64,000 nucleotides of DNA from Hathewaya massiliensis (lineage in GTDB: Bacteria > Bacillota > Clostridia > Clostridiales > Clostridiaceae), in NCBI RefSeq assembly GCF_902143515.1, contig NZ_CABFVD010000006.1:1-64000 (forward strand). The letters run 5' to 3'. The notes beneath the pieces are model-generated. The model made no database searches and was not told where the DNA came from. It saw nothing but the letters and a program-made list of their open reading frames with translations. This document shows, piece after piece, positions 32,344 through 40,989 of the stretch (position 1 is its first letter; each line of letters opens with the position of its first letter). The translations under genes were made by a program, and so were the position numbers.

Positions 32344-32432
32344 TGTTTCCTACGCTGGCATTACCCAGATCAGGTTAAAAGGGTCAAAGACTTCATAGGG
32401 TCTTTATCTCAGCCAGCCTAACCTAGCCCCCC
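32344..32432 (-). promoter_or_regulatory. TPP riboswitch (thiD operon)
   Basis: On the minus strand the thi-box reads GGGGGGCTAGGTTAGGCTGG, then CTGAGATAAAGACC, a stem, and ACCCTTTTAACCTGATCTGG followed by GTAATGCCAGCGTAGG. These are the conserved CTGAGA and ACCTGAT..GGTAATGCC.GCG elements. It should repress the salvage operon when thiamine diphosphate is plentiful. Confidence 0.96.
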
Positions 32433-32563
32433 TGTTTTTATTGCTTAAATTATGTTTATAAAATTATTCAAAGATTTTTTACAACTCAATTCTAACACAG
32501 TATAAATAATAACTCAATTATTATTCATTCTAGATATTCCCTTTAAAATCCTTCACTATATAC

Positions 32564-33049
32564 CTACACTATTTTTTCCTGCTTATTCTGTCCATATAGG
32601 ATTTTTTTCTCCTCTTCCTCTAAATAAGTACATAAATCCTTAAAATCTTGTAGCCAATGAATTTTAGATAATTCCCTTAAATCTATAATAATTCCTGTAC
32701 TCCTATGTTTGATATATTCCATATCGTAAAGTTCTGTTTCTACAAAGCCTTCTCTACATTTGTAAATGCATGGTATAAATTTATCCCAATTGTTTTCAAA
32801 ATACTTAGTCTTTGCAAAACATAATCTATATATATGAAAAACCATTCCAAGAGCTGAACTTTTTATGGCAAACTTATGGCTAAAGTATTCTTGAGTAGGA
32901 TATTTCTCCTGAATTCTTTCCCAATAAATCCTATGGTTTGGATGTAAATTATACTTATCTAAAATCTTACACTTTTCTTCTCCTAATTCTTCTCTCATAA
33001 GCTTTTCTCTAAATTTAGGATCTAAATTTTTTAATCTATCCTTATCCAA
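32564..33049 (-). CDS. Uncharacterised 161-residue protein
   Basis: A soluble, charged protein rich in K, E, Y and W, with no signal peptide or membrane segment. Notable are NLDPKFREKLMREELG at the start and a C-terminal LCTYLEEEEKKIL helix. I do not recognise the family. It sits alone between the TPP riboswitch and the aro operon, on the same strand; GGGGGAG precedes the start. Confidence 0.6.
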   Translation of the reverse strand: MDKDRLKNLDPKFREKLMREELGEEKCKILDKYNLHPNHRIYWERIQEKYPTQEYFSHKFAIKSSALGMVFHIYRLCFAKTKYFENNWDKFIPCIYKCREGFVETELYDMEYIKHRSTGIIIDLRELSKIHWLQDFKDLCTYLEEEEKKILYGQNKQEKIV

Positions 33050-33226
33050 AAAAACTCCCCCTTAAGTTTATTCTTATATTACTATATTAAACTTAAGAAG
33101 GCCTATGTTTCTAATATAGATTATAGATAGAACTAATAGATTCTATTTGCATTTGAAATAACTTAATTCCATTGAATTTTTAGTTTATAGAAATGAATAG
33201 ATATCACATCTGAATACTCTAAATTA

Positions 33227-33667
33227 TTACCCACTTATTAAAGCTTCTAAAGCTAATTTATATCCTAAAAATCCAAAGCCTGATATCTGTCCTATACAAG
33301 CTGCTGCTGTAACAGATTTATGTCTAAATTCTTCTCTTTTATGAATATTACTTAAATGAACTTCCACAGTATCTATAGAAACAGACTTTAAAGCATCATA
33401 AATAGCAATGCTATAATGAGTGTAAGCCCCAGGATTTATAACTATTCCATCATATTTCTTATAGGCATCTTGTATAAAATTTATAATTTCTCCCTCTATG
33501 TTACTTTGTTTTATTGTAAGATTTAAATTTAATTTTTCTCCCTGTTCTCTTATGTAATTACAAAGATCTTCATAGGTTTTAGCTCCATAAACTGCCTTTT
33601 CTCTTATGCCTAGAAAATTTAAGTTAGGTCCATTTATAACTAATATGTCACTAAGTTTTTTCTCCAT
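33227..33667 (-). CDS. aroQ: 3-Dehydroquinate dehydratase, type II
   Basis: Third step of the shikimate pathway. Visible are VINGPNLNFLGIREKAVYG (catalytic Tyr), the NIEGEIINFIQ segment, VINPGAYTHYSIAIYDA, and EVHLSNIHKREEFRHKSV with the catalytic His and Arg. About 146 residues is normal for type II enzymes. The ATG at 33667 is best placed behind GGGG; an ATG two codons earlier is possible. Last gene of the aro operon. Confidence 0.95.
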   Translation of the reverse strand: MEKKLSDILVINGPNLNFLGIREKAVYGAKTYEDLCNYIREQGEKLNLNLTIKQSNIEGEIINFIQDAYKKYDGIVINPGAYTHYSIAIYDALKSVSIDTVEVHLSNIHKREEFRHKSVTAAACIGQISGFGFLGYKLALEALISG

Positions 33668-33681
33668 AATCATAGCCCCTT

Positions 33682-34188
33682 TTAAATTATATTTTCTTTT
33701 TCTAATAAGTTTAAAATTTCATTTAAAGCCTCTTCTAAGGAACCTTCATTTAAAATTCTATAATCTGCATACTTTTTATATAAATCATATCTCTCTTTAT
33801 ATAAATTATATAAATTATCTTTTTTATATTTAAGTAAAGGTCTATTTTCAGTATCTATATCCTCTAAAATCTTCTCTAAAGGCCTATCAATAAAAATTAA
33901 TTTTCCATTATGTTTTAAGTTTTTTATATTTTCTTCCCTTTTTATTACTCCTCCACCTGTGGATATTATAATAGAATTGTATTCACTAACTTCCTCCACA
34001 GATTTTGCTTCTAAATCCCTAAAATAATCCTCTCCCTTTTGAAAAATTTCAGGAATTTTTTTATTTTCTTTTGTTTCTATGTAAACATCTAAATCTATAA
34101 AATCTAACCCTAGTTTTTTAGATAAAAAGAAGCCTAAGGTGCTTTTTCCACACCCTGGCATACCTATTAAAACAATATTTTTATGCAT
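33682..34188 (-). CDS. aroK: Shikimate kinase
   Basis: Phosphorylates shikimate at the 3-hydroxyl. The 168-residue P-loop kinase has Walker A IGMPGCGKSTLG, the shikimate-binding DLD motif, the FRDLEAK arginine segment, IISTGGG, and the lid arginine in DTENRPLL. Its start codon overlaps the aroE stop by one base, indicating translational coupling. Confidence 0.95.
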   Translation of the reverse strand: MHKNIVLIGMPGCGKSTLGFFLSKKLGLDFIDLDVYIETKENKKIPEIFQKGEDYFRDLEAKSVEEVSEYNSIIISTGGGVIKREENIKNLKHNGKLIFIDRPLEKILEDIDTENRPLLKYKKDNLYNLYKERYDLYKKYADYRILNEGSLEEALNEILNLLEKENII

Positions 34189-35003
34189 TATAAATCACCT
34201 GAATTAATTATTTCATGAATTTTATCTACTATATCATAAGAAATCTTCATATTATTCCAAATCTCCTGCGCCTTTACAGCTTGAGCAACTAACATATACA
34301 TTCCATTTACACTTTTTAATCCTTCTTCTCTAGCCTCTTTTAAAAACCTTGTCTCCAAAGGATTATATATAATATCTACAGCTGCTTTAAACTTTTTAAA
34401 GTGTTTTCTATCTATTGGAGTAAAATCACATTTTGGATACATCCCAACCGGAGTACAATTTACAATTAAAGCACCCTCTTTTATGGAATCTAATTCTTCA
34501 TAGTTTATAACTTTATATTGTGGATACTTTTCTTTTCCCTGCTCCTTATTTCTAGTTACAAAAGTGATTTCCTTAGCTCCATTATCTGCTAGGAATTGAA
34601 CTACAGCTCTCGATGCTCCACCTGTTCCTAAAATAAGTACATTTTCATTTTTAAAATCTATATCATAATGCTCTAAGGTCATTCCAAATCCATAATAATC
34701 TGTATTATATCCTATAGCTTTTCCATCTTGAATTTTAACTACATTTACAGCACCTATTTTCTCAGCCTCTTCACTTAGGCCATCTAGAGATTTTATAATA
34801 TCCACTTTATAAGGTATGGTTACAGTTATCCCCTTATAATCTAAGGCTTTAAGCCCAGGAATTACATCACATAAAAGCTCTTTTTTAACCTGAAATACTC
34901 CAAAATGCCCTTCTACATTTATATTTTCTAAAATCATTGAATGAATCTTAGGCGAATAAGTATGCCCTAGTTTTTCCCCTATAATGCCATATAAATTTTC
35001 CAC
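34188..35003 (-). CDS. aroE: Shikimate dehydrogenase
   Basis: NADPH-dependent reduction of 3-dehydroshikimate. The 271-residue protein contains YGIIGEKLGHTYSPKIHS (substrate site), GITVTIPYKVDII with the catalytic lysine, NTDYYGF with the catalytic aspartate, and the nucleotide-binding LILGTGGASRAVVQFL. It lies 11 bases after the chorismate mutase gene and abuts aroK. Confidence 0.95.
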   Translation of the reverse strand: MENLYGIIGEKLGHTYSPKIHSMILENINVEGHFGVFQVKKELLCDVIPGLKALDYKGITVTIPYKVDIIKSLDGLSEEAEKIGAVNVVKIQDGKAIGYNTDYYGFGMTLEHYDIDFKNENVLILGTGGASRAVVQFLADNGAKEITFVTRNKEQGKEKYPQYKVINYEELDSIKEGALIVNCTPVGMYPKCDFTPIDRKHFKKFKAAVDIIYNPLETRFLKEAREEGLKSVNGMYMLVAQAVKAQEIWNNMKISYDIVDKIHEIINSGDL

Positions 35004-35014
35004 AAAACCATCTC

Positions 35015-35290
35015 CTATTTATTCTTACTATTATGATACTGCAGTTTTTTGCTGATTTCCATAATATCTGTGAAAAACTCTTCTAAATAAATTTCAAATT
35101 GTGGATTATTTAATCTGCTTTTAGCCTTATTTATAACTTCAGTTTCTCTATTACTATCAAAAATAGGTAAGGATTTTTCCTTTTTATATTCACTAACTTT
35201 AAGTGCTAGTTCTAGTCTTTTTTCAAAAAGTTTAACTAATTCCTCATCTATTAAATCAATTTCTCTTCTTATGTTATTTATATTTTCCAT
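35015..35290 (-). CDS. Chorismate mutase, AroQ (helical) class
   Basis: A 91-residue stand-alone mutase that rearranges chorismate to prephenate. The pattern IRREIDLIDEELVKLFEKRLELALKVSEYKKE and the downstream PIFDSNRETEVINKAK give the three-helix AroQ fold with the active-site Arg and Lys. It overlaps the 3' end of aroC by 13 bases. Prephenate is then used by the TyrA encoded in the same operon; no prephenate dehydratase is present here. Confidence 0.92.
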   Translation of the reverse strand: MENINNIRREIDLIDEELVKLFEKRLELALKVSEYKKEKSLPIFDSNRETEVINKAKSRLNNPQFEIYLEEFFTDIMEISKKLQYHNSKNK

Positions 35291-36378
35291 AGTTCCCCTT
35301 CCCTCTCTAATATAAAATCCAAAAGTGTAAGTGCAGTAACACTTTCAATTACTGGCACTGCCCTTTTTACAATACAAGGATCATGCCTTCCTGTTATATT
35401 TAATTCTACCCCCTTCATATTTTCTATATCCACTGTATTTTGTGATACTCCAATAGAAGGAGTTGGTTTTACAGCTACCCTAAAAACTAGTGGCATGCCA
35501 TTTGTAATTCCACCTAATATTCCACCATTATTATTTTTAGTAGTTATAACTTTTCCATGCTCTAGATCATAAGGGTCATTAGCTTCAGATCCTTTTAATT
35601 TACTAATATTAAATCCTTCCCCAAATTCAACTCCCTTTATACTAGGCACAGAAAATAACATATGCGAAAGCCTACTCTCTACAGAATCAAAGAAAGGAGC
35701 TCCAAGACCTACAGGAAGATTTATTACTGCAGCTTCTATAATACCACCAACAGAATCTCCCTGTTCCCTTGCCTTTAATATCTCTTCTTTCATAAGTTCA
35801 CCCTTATTTTCATCCATAACAGGGAATTCCTTATTTCTTAAATTTAAAAATAATTCCTCGCTTAATTCTTGAAAATCAAAATTTTCTTCTTCTATATTAT
35901 ATATGCTTTTTATATGACTTCCTATATATATACCTTTGCTCTCTAAAAGTTTTATCGCAATGGCCCCTGCAAACACTAGAGGAGCAGTTATTCTTCCTGA
36001 GAAATGTCCTCCCCCTCTATAGTCATTAAAACCTAAATACTTTTCCCTAGCTGGATAATCAGCATGGCTAGGTCTCATTTTAGACTTTAATTCTCCATAG
36101 TCCTTTGATTTAGTATCCTTATTAAAAATCACAGCACATAAGGGTGCTCCCGTAGTTTTTCCTTCAAAAACTCCACTTAAAATATTAAATATATCCTTTT
36201 CATTTCTAGATGTTGAAAGCTTACTGCCCCCAGGTGCTCTTCTTTTCATTTGAAATTTTATAAAGTCTAAATCCAACTCCACACCTGGTGGAAGTCCATC
36301 TATAACTATGCCAAGTCCCTCTCCATGAGATTCTCCAAAAATGCTTAGTTTTAATTTATTACCAATTACCGCACTCAT
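35278..36378 (-). CDS. aroC: Chorismate synthase
   Basis: The FMN-dependent last step to chorismate. The 366-residue protein shows the family signatures GESHGEGLGIVIDGLPPG near the N-terminus, the RPSHADYPAREKY histidine segment, YRGGGHFSGRITAPLVFAGA, and the C-terminal GRHDPCIVKRAVPVIESV. It overlaps the chorismate mutase gene by 13 bases; a 140-base gap without visible signals separates it from aroA upstream. Confidence 0.97.
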   Translation of the reverse strand: MSAVIGNKLKLSIFGESHGEGLGIVIDGLPPGVELDLDFIKFQMKRRAPGGSKLSTSRNEKDIFNILSGVFEGKTTGAPLCAVIFNKDTKSKDYGELKSKMRPSHADYPAREKYLGFNDYRGGGHFSGRITAPLVFAGAIAIKLLESKGIYIGSHIKSIYNIEEENFDFQELSEELFLNLRNKEFPVMDENKGELMKEEILKAREQGDSVGGIIEAAVINLPVGLGAPFFDSVESRLSHMLFSVPSIKGVEFGEGFNISKLKGSEANDPYDLEHGKVITTKNNNGGILGGITNGMPLVFRVAVKPTPSIGVSQNTVDIENMKGVELNITGRHDPCIVKRAVPVIESVTALTLLDFILEREGELWKI

Positions 36379-36518
36379 AAGTCCCCTCCTAAACTTTAAT
36401 TATTCATACAACTTTCCCTCATACTTTTCAGCTTCTTAATTAAATGAATAAAGAAAATACAGCTATAATTATGAATTTCCAACTTTCAACCCTTACTTAT
36501 TATCTATTACTTATTCAC

Positions 36519-37760
36519 TTATTCACTGATTAATCCGCCTAAACTTTTATAATGCTCCCAAAAATGTGGATAAGATTTATTTACTGACTCGCTCTCTTCT
36601 AATATTAAAGGTTTTTTACACTTAGTTGCAGCTATGGCAAGAGACATGGCTATTCTATGGTCATTCCAAGAATGAACTGTGGCTCCACCTTCTAGTTCTT
36701 CTTTTCCATAGATTATAAGCCCATCACCCTTTTCTTCTATATTAGCACCTAATTTTTTAAGCTCCTTGCATATGGCTTTTAATCTATCAGATTCTTTTAT
36801 TCTAAGCCTTCCTGCATTTATAATAGAAGTCTTTCCTAATTTTAATGAAGCTAATACCGCCATAATAGGTACTAAATCAGGAATCTCTGAGGCATCTATT
36901 ATAGTTTCTCTTCTAGGGTCCTTTGTTATAACTTTTATAATTCCAGCAATTTCCTTATCCCCTTGAAGAGAGTTATAATCAAGTCCTTGAACCTGAATTT
37001 CATTTCCTAAAGCCTCTGCCACTAGGAAGAAAGCCCCTTGAGAAAAATCCCCCTCTACTTTATAGTTAAAAGCTTTATATTCTTGAGACCCCTTAATATA
37101 AAACTCTTTATACTCTCTATTTTCTATATTAACTCCAAATTTTTTCATTATATTAATGGTAAGATCTACATATGCCTTTGACTCCATATGATTTTTAATT
37201 TTTATTTTTGAATCACTCTCTAGAATTGGAAGAGCAAATAATAGTCCTGAAATAAACTGAGAACTTACATCTCCATTAACCAAAAACTCTCCAGATTCTA
37301 ATCCCTGTTTTAATATAAGAGGAAGTTTTCCCTTATTATTTTCATAATAAATTCCCTTTTCTTGAAACATATTATAATAAGTATTTAAAGGTCTCTCCAC
37401 TAATTTTCCACTACCTAAAAACTCACTCTTAGAAGATTTAACTAAAGCTAATGGAATTAAAAATCTTAGAGTAGAGCCTGATTCTCTGCAATTTATAACA
37501 GCCTTTTCTACTATTTCTCTCTCCTTTCTTATATATAAATCATTCATTCCATAGTTTCCCTCTTCTATTCTAATGCTAGTACCTAAAACCCTCATTCCCT
37601 CTATGGTAGCTTTTATATCCTCTGACAAAAGTACATTGGAAATCCTACTCTCTTCCTCACATAAACTAGCACAAATTATAGCTCTATGACTTAAACTTTT
37701 AGAAGGAGGTATATTTACTTCTCCTTTTAACTTTCTAGGTTCTATATTTAACGTAGCCAT
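36519..37760 (-). CDS. aroA: 3-Phosphoshikimate 1-carboxyvinyltransferase (EPSP synthase)
   Basis: Transfers enolpyruvyl from PEP to shikimate-3-phosphate. The 413-residue protein contains NIPPSKSLSHRAIICASL (PEP/S3P lysine and arginine), ESGSTLRFLIPLAL, VNGDVSSQFISGLL, DASEIPDLVPIMAVLAS, and the C-terminal SWNDHRIAMSLAIAA. The GSTLRFLIPLAL segment lacks the usual N-A-G-T form, resembling class II enzymes. It lies 27 bases after aroB. Confidence 0.96.
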   Translation of the reverse strand: MATLNIEPRKLKGEVNIPPSKSLSHRAIICASLCEEESRISNVLLSEDIKATIEGMRVLGTSIRIEEGNYGMNDLYIRKEREIVEKAVINCRESGSTLRFLIPLALVKSSKSEFLGSGKLVERPLNTYYNMFQEKGIYYENNKGKLPLILKQGLESGEFLVNGDVSSQFISGLLFALPILESDSKIKIKNHMESKAYVDLTINIMKKFGVNIENREYKEFYIKGSQEYKAFNYKVEGDFSQGAFFLVAEALGNEIQVQGLDYNSLQGDKEIAGIIKVITKDPRRETIIDASEIPDLVPIMAVLASLKLGKTSIINAGRLRIKESDRLKAICKELKKLGANIEEKGDGLIIYGKEELEGGATVHSWNDHRIAMSLAIAATKCKKPLILEESESVNKSYPHFWEHYKSLGGLISE

Positions 37761-37787
37761 AAGCCCACCCTTTCAGTATATAAGACT

Positions 37788-38867
37788 TTATTTTTTATTA
37801 TTTTTAATAAAAACTTCTGCCAAATTCTCTAATTCCATCTTTTCTATAAAAGCTTCTCCTATTTCCTTAAGAAGGATTAGATTTATACCTTTATGAAGAT
37901 TTTTTTTATCTAAGGCTATAATATCTAAAACCTCCTCCATATTCATAGAAGGAATATTATAATCTATTTCATATTTTTTTAGAATATCTAATATTTTATC
38001 TGAAGTTCCTCTTTTTGTATAACCTAAACTTTCACTGACCTTAGTAATATAATGCATTCCGATGCTTACAGCCTCTCCATGAGTATATTTTTCATAATTA
38101 AAATACTTTTCTATAGCATGACCTAGGGTGTGGCCAAAGTTCAATATCATTCTAAGCCCTAAATCCTTTTCATCTTCTTCAACTATTTCCTTTTTTATAT
38201 AACAACAAGTATATATTATATATTCCATATTATCCTTTAATTCTTCTATGGAATTATAGTTTAAAATATTATAGAATAATTCACTATGCTTAATACAGCC
38301 ATATTTAATAACTTCTCCAAGTCCATCTTTAAATACTTTATCATCTAAGGTATTTAAAACCTCAGGGTCTATGATTACCTTTTTAGGATGATAAAAACTT
38401 CCCACAAGATTTTTTCCTTCACTTAAATTTATCCCCACTTTTCCCCCAATACTACTGTCAACTTGAGAAAGTAGGGTAGTTGGAATCTGAATATAAGGAA
38501 CCCCTCTTAAATAAGTAGAAGCAACAAAGCCTGTTAAATCTCCAACAACTCCACCACCTAAGGAAATAATCAAATTAGAACGGCATATCTTGGCTTTCAA
38601 AAATTCTTTATAAACTTCTGTAGCAGTGCCTAGGGATTTACTCTCCTCCCCTGGTTTAACCTTAAGTAAAAAAACCTTATACCCAGATTTCTCTAAGTCT
38701 TCTTTTAGACTCTCACCATAAAATTTATACACATTATAATCTGTAACTACAAAAATCTTCTCTTCCTCGTAAATCTCACTAATCAAGGAAGGTATTTTTC
38801 TAAAAATCCCTTTTTCTATATGAATCCTATAAGTGTTTTCCTTTAAATTTACTTCTATTTCTCTCAT
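37788..38867 (-). CDS. aroB: 3-Dehydroquinate synthase
   Basis: NAD- and metal-dependent cyclisation of DAHP. The 359-residue protein carries VKPGEESKSLGTATEVYKEFL, the SLGGGVVGDLTGFVASTYLRG nucleotide loop, PTTLLSQVDSSIGGKVGINL and the metal-binding histidine segments NFGHTLGHAIE and YTHGEAVSIGMHY. It follows tyrA by 4 bases. Confidence 0.97.
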   Translation of the reverse strand: MREIEVNLKENTYRIHIEKGIFRKIPSLISEIYEEEKIFVVTDYNVYKFYGESLKEDLEKSGYKVFLLKVKPGEESKSLGTATEVYKEFLKAKICRSNLIISLGGGVVGDLTGFVASTYLRGVPYIQIPTTLLSQVDSSIGGKVGINLSEGKNLVGSFYHPKKVIIDPEVLNTLDDKVFKDGLGEVIKYGCIKHSELFYNILNYNSIEELKDNMEYIIYTCCYIKKEIVEEDEKDLGLRMILNFGHTLGHAIEKYFNYEKYTHGEAVSIGMHYITKVSESLGYTKRGTSDKILDILKKYEIDYNIPSMNMEEVLDIIALDKKNLHKGINLILLKEIGEAFIEKMELENLAEVFIKNNKK

Positions 38868-38871
38868 CTAT

Positions 38872-39729
38872 TTATATTTTCTCCTTATTTATATTCTCTA
38901 AAAAGCAACTTAAAGCTTCTCTATCCTTATTTTTAAGCATATGTTCTATATACTTAATATTCTTTTGAAATTCACCTAACTCCTCTAAAACATTAGAACT
39001 ATTCTCCATGATAATATCTGTCCAAAGTTCTGGACTTGAAAAAGCTACCCTAGTAGCATCTTTAAAACTTCCACCAAAACAAAAGTTTTCTTTCTTAACC
39101 TTTCTATTACTAACCAAAATAAAAGCTAGTATATGCGGTAAGTGACTTGCAAAAGCAACCATTTTATCATGCTCATCAGGAGACATACTTAAAACCTTTT
39201 TAAACCCAGTAAGTGTAGATAATTCACTTAACTTCTCTATGGATTCTTCCTTATTAAATCTTGTAGGAGTTAGAATATAAGTGGCATTTTTAAATATATT
39301 TTCACTGGAAAATTTAAATCCACACTTTTCTCCTCCTGCCATAGGGTGTCCCCCTAAAAACTCTAAATCCCTTCTAATAATTTGAAGAAATTTTTGAGAC
39401 TTATAAACCACTTTTCCTTTTACACTGGTGCAATCCGTTATAATTGCCCCCTTTTTAAAATTATACACATTTTCATATATAAATTTCAAAACTTCCTTTG
39501 GATATATAGAAAGTATTACTAAATCAGATTCCATAAGAGGTTCTTTTGCATATTTAAACCCCTTATCAATTATACCCTCTTCCTCAGCTTTTTTTAAAGA
39601 TTCTTCATTTAAATCTATCGCCCAAAGATTTTTAGGATTTAATTTTTTTATTCCCCTTGCTAAAGAACCACCAATAAGTCCAAGTCCCACAATAGTTATA
39701 TTAAAATTTTCTAGCCAATGATTTTCCAT
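38872..39729 (-). CDS. tyrA: Prephenate dehydrogenase
   Basis: Oxidative decarboxylation of prephenate to 4-hydroxyphenylpyruvate, the tyrosine branch. The 285-residue protein begins with a Rossmann motif (ITIVGLGLIGGSLARGIK), followed by DCTSVKGKVV, the catalytic FLGGHPMAGGEKCG histidine region and ASHLPHILAFIL. It has no C-terminal ACT domain, so feedback control may rest elsewhere. Its presence together with a Tyr-rich leader peptide points to tyrosine as a signal for the operon. Confidence 0.94.
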   Translation of the reverse strand: MENHWLENFNITIVGLGLIGGSLARGIKKLNPKNLWAIDLNEESLKKAEEEGIIDKGFKYAKEPLMESDLVILSIYPKEVLKFIYENVYNFKKGAIITDCTSVKGKVVYKSQKFLQIIRRDLEFLGGHPMAGGEKCGFKFSSENIFKNATYILTPTRFNKEESIEKLSELSTLTGFKKVLSMSPDEHDKMVAFASHLPHILAFILVSNRKVKKENFCFGGSFKDATRVAFSSPELWTDIIMENSSNVLEELGEFQKNIKYIEHMLKNKDREALSCFLENINKEKI

Positions 39730-39741
39730 GATACTCTCACC

Positions 39742-40548
39742 CTAAATAAACTTTTTTTCAATTTTTATAATTTCCTTTAAATCCCTCATTAAGCTTGAAA
39801 ACTTCTTAGGTTTTAAGGATTGATTCCCATCACATAGAGCATTTTCAGGGTCATTATGCACTTCTATAATAAGCCCATCGGCACCTACAGCCACAGCAGC
39901 CTTAGATAGTGGCTCTACCATCCACCATAAACCCGCCCCATGACTTGGATCCACTATAACTGGAAGGTGAGTTAAGCTTTTCAAGGCTACTACAGCACTT
40001 AAATCTAAAGTATTTCTTGTGAAATTCTCAAAAGTTCTAATTCCCCTTTCACATAAAATAACATTTTCATTTCCTCCAGCTAAAATATATTCAGAAGCCA
40101 TTAAAAGTTCTTCTATGGTAGCAGAAGATCCTCTCTTTAAAAGTATTGGTTTTCTTGTTTTTCCTAAAGCCTTTAAGAGCTCAAAATTTTGCATGTTTCT
40201 TGCCCCGACTTGAATTACGTCAACCTTCTCTTCGAAAATATCTATATAATCCGTGGACATAATTTCTGTCACTATGGGGAGCCCTGTTTCTTTCTTAGCT
40301 TCTAATAAAAGTTCTAATCCATCACAACCAAGTCCTTGAAAACTATAAGGTGAAGTCCTTGGTTTAAAAGCTCCTCCTCTTAAAAATCCTGCCCCACTTT
40401 CCTTTACTTCCTTTGCAATAGCTACAATCTGTTCCCTACTCTCCACAGAACATGGTCCTGCTATAACCCCAAAATTAGAACCACCTATTTTGCTTTCCCC
40501 CACTAGAACCTCTGTGCCTTGACACTTTTCACATTTTTCATACCTCAT
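39742..40548 (-). CDS. aroF: 3-Deoxy-7-phosphoheptulonate synthase (type I beta)
   Basis: First step of the shikimate pathway, condensing PEP and erythrose-4-phosphate. The 268-residue barrel shows [72 protein letters not shown], and [20 protein letters not shown]. It belongs to the short KDO8P-synthase-like class and lacks an added ACT or chorismate mutase domain. It is the first structural gene, starting 29 bases after the attenuator terminator. Confidence 0.96.
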   Translation of the reverse strand: MRYEKCEKCQGTEVLVGESKIGGSNFGVIAGPCSVESREQIVAIAKEVKESGAGFLRGGAFKPRTSPYSFQGLGCDGLELLLEAKKETGLPIVTEIMSTDYIDIFEEKVDVIQVGARNMQNFELLKALGKTRKPILLKRGSSATIEELLMASEYILAGGNENVILCERGIRTFENFTRNTLDLSAVVALKSLTHLPVIVDPSHGAGLWWMVEPLSKAAVAVGADGLIIEVHNDPENALCDGNQSLKPKKFSSLMRDLKEIIKIEKKFI

Positions 40549-40576
40549 AATAATAATCCCCTTTCATATTTTAAGT

Positions 40577-40611
40577 AAAAAAAAATAGAGACCCCTTTTT
40601 AAGAGATCTCT
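40577..40611 (-). terminator. Attenuator terminator before aroF
   Basis: On the minus strand AGAGATCTC and GGGGTCTCT pair over 9 bp (with two G-T pairs) around loop TTAAAAA, followed by A and nine Ts. It stands between the leader peptide stop (40662) and aroF. Bases 40594-40607 of this hairpin can instead pair with 40720-40734 within the leader ORF. Confidence 0.88.
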
Positions 40612-40661
40612 TTCTATACAAAGTTTGTATTTAAAAATCATATTTTATGCCTACTGAAAAC

Positions 40662-40838
40662 TTACATACTAAAACATACTGGCATAGTTTTTATGAATTT
40701 TATAAGAGGCCTATGAAAAATCTCATTAAAAAGGCTAGAACATATTTTCTTGTAAGACAAAAAACCATTACTAAGATAGTAATAGCACCAATATAGATAC
40801 TTAACTTGTCCTACAAATGCCTTTTTAATATTTTCCAT
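40662..40838 (-). CDS. aro operon leader peptide (58 codons, aromatic-rich)
   Basis: An ATG-to-TAA ORF of 58 codons with a strong GGAGG 7 bases upstream of its start. Residues 14-21 read YLYWCYYY; in total there are 6 Tyr, 1 Trp and 6 Phe. No membrane or enzyme domain is evident. The ORF ends about 50 bases before an intrinsic terminator that precedes aroF. Codons 35-39 encode a segment able to pair with that terminator. I interpret it as a leader peptide for ribosome-mediated attenuation: scarce charged tRNA-Tyr (or Trp) stalls the ribosome and frees the antiterminator. Confidence 0.8.
   Translation of the reverse strand: MENIKKAFVGQVKYLYWCYYYLSNGFLSYKKICSSLFNEIFHRPLIKFIKTMPVCFSM
40720..40734 (-). 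promoter_or_regulatory. Predicted antiterminator arm in the aro leader
   Basis: On the minus strand this reads CCTTTTTAATGAGAT. It is complementary to ATCTCTTAAAAAGG at 40594-40607, giving 14 base pairs with one bulged T. The pairing would take up half of the terminator 5' arm, its whole loop and the first two Gs of the 3' arm. Confidence 0.75.
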
Positions 40839-40920
40839 GATCTTTCCTCCTTCACATAAATTTTAACATGTTTAGTATTAATATAAAAACCAACTAATTA
40901 ATTCTTTTTAAATTATTATA

Positions 40921-40950
40921 ATTATATTATAGAGGTAAGTTGAAAGTCAA
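40921..40950 (-). promoter_or_regulatory. aro operon promoter
   Basis: TTGACT (40945-40950), an 18-base spacer and TATAAT (40921-40926) on the minus strand. Transcription would start near 40914 and give a leader of about 330 bases to the attenuator. Confidence 0.75.
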
Positions 40951-40989
40951 TATAATTTTTTAAATTTTTCAAACTTTTCGAATTTATAA

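Noticed and set aside
36379-36518. Possible internal promoter or attenuator between aroC and aroA
   Set aside because: The 140-base gap has no convincing promoter, terminator or ORF; only T/C-rich ACTTATT-like repeats are visible.
40577-40914. T-box riboswitch upstream of aroF
   Set aside because: No AGGGTGGAACCGCG-like T-box sequence or specifier stem is seen; a translated aromatic-rich ORF occupies the leader.
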